From NCBI GenBank assembly GCA_028718265.1, contig JAQUMG010000095.1, forward strand, positions 1 through 6,979: a DNA stretch of 6,979 nt, given 5' to 3'. The translations under genes were made by a program, and so were the position numbers. The first letter of the stretch is position 1, and each line of letters opens with the position of its first letter. The DNA comes from Candidatus Omnitrophota bacterium. Lineage in GTDB: Bacteria; Omnitrophota; Koll11; JAHIPI01. The notes below the pieces were generated by a model. It was not told the DNA's origin and searched no databases. It saw nothing but the letters and a program-made list of their open reading frames with translations. Positions 5,719 to 6,979 of the stretch are shown piece after piece.

Positions 5719-6078
5719 GTGTTAAACGAAACAGACGAAAAAAGAAAATATAAGCGCGTTAATTCTACTATCCCTTTACAGTACAAGAAGTTAAGGCAGT
5801 TGTCGGAGGGGACAGTCGGCGCTATTACGCAAAATGTCGGAGAAGGCGGCGTTCGTTTTATAGCGAACGAATTTCTACCTTTAGCCAGCCGGCTTGTGGT
5901 AGAAGTTTTTTTGCCCGCTCAACCCAGGCCCATTAAAGCCATATCTAAAGTAGCGTGGATTAGAAAGATTCCAGCAGCTGATCAATATGAGGTTGGGAAT
6001 CAGTTTTTAGAAGTAGGCAAAGAAGACAAGGTTAATTTGTCACAATACATATCAAAATTACACACATCAACCTTCTGA
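5719..6078 (+). CDS. PilZ-domain protein
   Basis: With the GTG start the protein has 119 residues and is almost entirely one PilZ domain. The arginine motif RxxxR appears as RKYKR (9-13). The second motif, usually D/N-x-S-x-x-G, appears as NVGEGG (39-44), with Gly in place of Ser. The beta-rich remainder, including IKAISKVAWIRK and YEVGNQFLEV, follows the usual PilZ pattern and ends near residue 110. PilZ domains bind cyclic di-GMP and pass the signal to pili, flagella, polysaccharide synthesis or other targets. Both arginines are present, so binding is plausible. With no fused output domain, it would act by contacting a partner. The nearby pilin-like and competence genes make a surface-filament role attractive, but that is inference. 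It has its own promoter. Confidence 0.85.
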   Translation: MLNETDEKRKYKRVNSTIPLQYKKLRQLSEGTVGAITQNVGEGGVRFIANEFLPLASRLVVEVFLPAQPRPIKAISKVAWIRKIPAADQYEVGNQFLEVGKEDKVNLSQYISKLHTSTF

Positions 6079-6124
6079 TGCTGTTCCGCCGCCCGTTAAG
6101 CAACTTCCTAATTAATATATCCTG

Positions 6125-6153
6125 TTGACAAAAATTTTATGCTATGATATATT
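6125..6153 (+). promoter_or_regulatory. Promoter of the BamD-like gene
   Basis: A perfect TTGACA (6125-6130) is followed after 17 bp by TATATT (6148-6153), with TGA giving an extended -10. Transcription would start near 6160, leaving a leader of about 40 nt before the ATG at 6201. This leader contains a GGAG ribosome binding site (6188-6191). Confidence 0.85.
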
Positions 6154-6200
6154 CGACCCAACAGCTTTTTGTGCCTGATCGGATAACGGAGTAAGAATAG

Positions 6201-6979
6201 ATGCTGTATAGAAAATATTTTTATATTCTAATTATACTATTGGTATTAATTCTCCTGCCCAGCTATACTTTTGCTTATTGGATTTGGACTCCCAGAACCA
6301 ATAAATGGATAAACCCCAGATTCGCCGTCAAAGATACGCCCCAGGAGCAGATGGATTGGGCGATGGGGTTTTATGATGCCGGCGAATACACGAAATCCAT
6401 CAACGAGTTTGAAAAACTTGTGAAGAATTATCCGAACTCGGTTAATGCCCCTTCCGCGCAGTATTATATAGGCCGCGCATACGAGGCAATAGAAGATTAT
6501 TACGAAGCCTTTTTAGCCTACCAAAAAACGATCGATAAATATCCATACAACGAAAGAGTTGACGAAATAATAGAGCGGCAGTATAAAATAGGAAGTTTAT
6601 TCGTCGAAGGGCAGAAGGCGAAGATAATGGGGATGAAGATATTACCCGCCATGGACAAGGCCGTTGAAGTACTTGGTAAGGTTGTTCAGAATTCGCCGTA
6701 CGGCAGATATGCGGACCTTGCGCAATTTAAAATAGGGGAAGCGTATAAAAACGACGGCTTTTACGAAGAAGCAGTACTCGCATATCAGAAACTTATCGAC
6801 GATTATCCTAAAAGTCCGCTCATGGAAGACGCAAAATACCAAATAGCGCTATGCACCTATTATGTGTCGCGTGACCCGTCGTATGATCAGGAATTTACGG
6901 ATAGGGCACTCGAGGAGTATAAAAGCCTGATAGAAAAGACATCCGACATAGAATTAAACAAAGAAGCAAGGGACGCTCT
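6201..6979 (+). CDS. BamD-like TPR protein of the cell envelope (3' partial)
   Basis: The frame opens at ATG 6201, directly after an in-frame TAG at 6198-6200 and 9 nt after a GGAG ribosome binding site, so the start is well fixed. It stays open to the window end, giving 259 visible residues. Residues 1-25 are a signal peptide: basic start, long hydrophobic core, and a likely cut after TFA at 25. The mature part contains tetratricopeptide-type helical repeats at about 49-82, 84-117 and 172-205, with a looser repeat near 146-165. The typical phrases are AMGFYDAGEYTKSINEFEKL and EEAVLAYQKLIDDYPKS. This spacing and the 'YP.S' turns match the BamD/YfiO outer-membrane assembly family and its relatives such as CpoB/YbgF. 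Classical BamD is a lipoprotein, but no Cys stands at the signal-peptide end here, so a periplasmic TPR protein is an alternative. The C terminus lies beyond the window. Confidence 0.8.
   Translation, partial: MLYRKYFYILIILLVLILLPSYTFAYWIWTPRTNKWINPRFAVKDTPQEQMDWAMGFYDAGEYTKSINEFEKLVKNYPNSVNAPSAQYYIGRAYEAIEDYYEAFLAYQKTIDKYPYNERVDEIIERQYKIGSLFVEGQKAKIMGMKILPAMDKAVEVLGKVVQNSPYGRYADLAQFKIGEAYKNDGFYEEAVLAYQKLIDDYPKSPLMEDAKYQIALCTYYVSRDPSYDQEFTDRALEEYKSLIEKTSDIELNKEARDA

Noticed and set aside
1..6979. CRISPR array, toxin-antitoxin pair, phage genes, transposase or riboswitch
   Set aside because: I saw no regularly spaced repeats, no paired small toxin-like genes, no transposase or integrase motifs, and no long structured leader before any gene.

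Overview
The window looks like a chromosomal segment of an uncultured, moderately AT-rich, Gram-negative-type bacterium. I think the Omnitrophota (candidate phylum OP3) or a neighbouring PVC-type lineage is most likely. That placement is inference. It rests on the style of the short type IV pilin-like protein, the short membrane HAMP protein, a signal-peptide-bearing TPR protein resembling the outer-membrane assembly factor BamD, and tRNA genes with encoded CCA ends. No single marker settles the taxonomy.

Layout, left to right. (1) Positions 1-417 hold the 3' end of a membrane protein that finishes with a HAMP domain. (2) Positions 418-712 hold no credible gene. The stretch is packed with hairpins and contains a 21-bp copy of the 3' end of the neighbouring tRNA-Leu, like the scar of a tRNA-targeted integration. 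(3) Two minus-strand tRNA genes follow, tRNA-Leu(CAA) and tRNA-Ala(GGC). They share a textbook TTGACA-17-TATATT promoter at 916-944 and are transcribed Ala first, then Leu. (4) Divergently, a type IV pilin-like protein starts at 988. (5) From 1455 a tight plus-strand operon runs leuS, comEA, comEC. The genes are joined by a 1-nt gap and an ATGA overlap, so a housekeeping tRNA synthetase is co-transcribed with the DNA-uptake receptor and channel. (6) A strong promoter overlapping the comEC stop drives a small PilZ-domain protein (5719-6078). (7) Another strong promoter drives a BamD-like TPR protein that runs off the right edge.

The genes suggest a loose envelope and DNA-uptake theme: a pilin-like subunit, ComEA (DNA receptor), ComEC (inner-membrane DNA channel), a PilZ protein (a typical cyclic-di-GMP reader) and an outer-membrane assembly-type protein. 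The promoters are unusually easy to read. Four have a TTGACA or TTGACC -35 box spaced 17-18 bp from an extended (TGn) -10 box, and the pilin promoter has a perfect extended -10. At leuS the -10 box lies so close to the ATG that the mRNA is probably leaderless.

I did not find a clearly new biological system. The points most worth a second look are the tRNA-Leu 3'-end duplication beside a palindrome, the predicted leaderless leuS transcript, and the short ComEC that lacks the usual C-terminal metallo-beta-lactamase-like domain.
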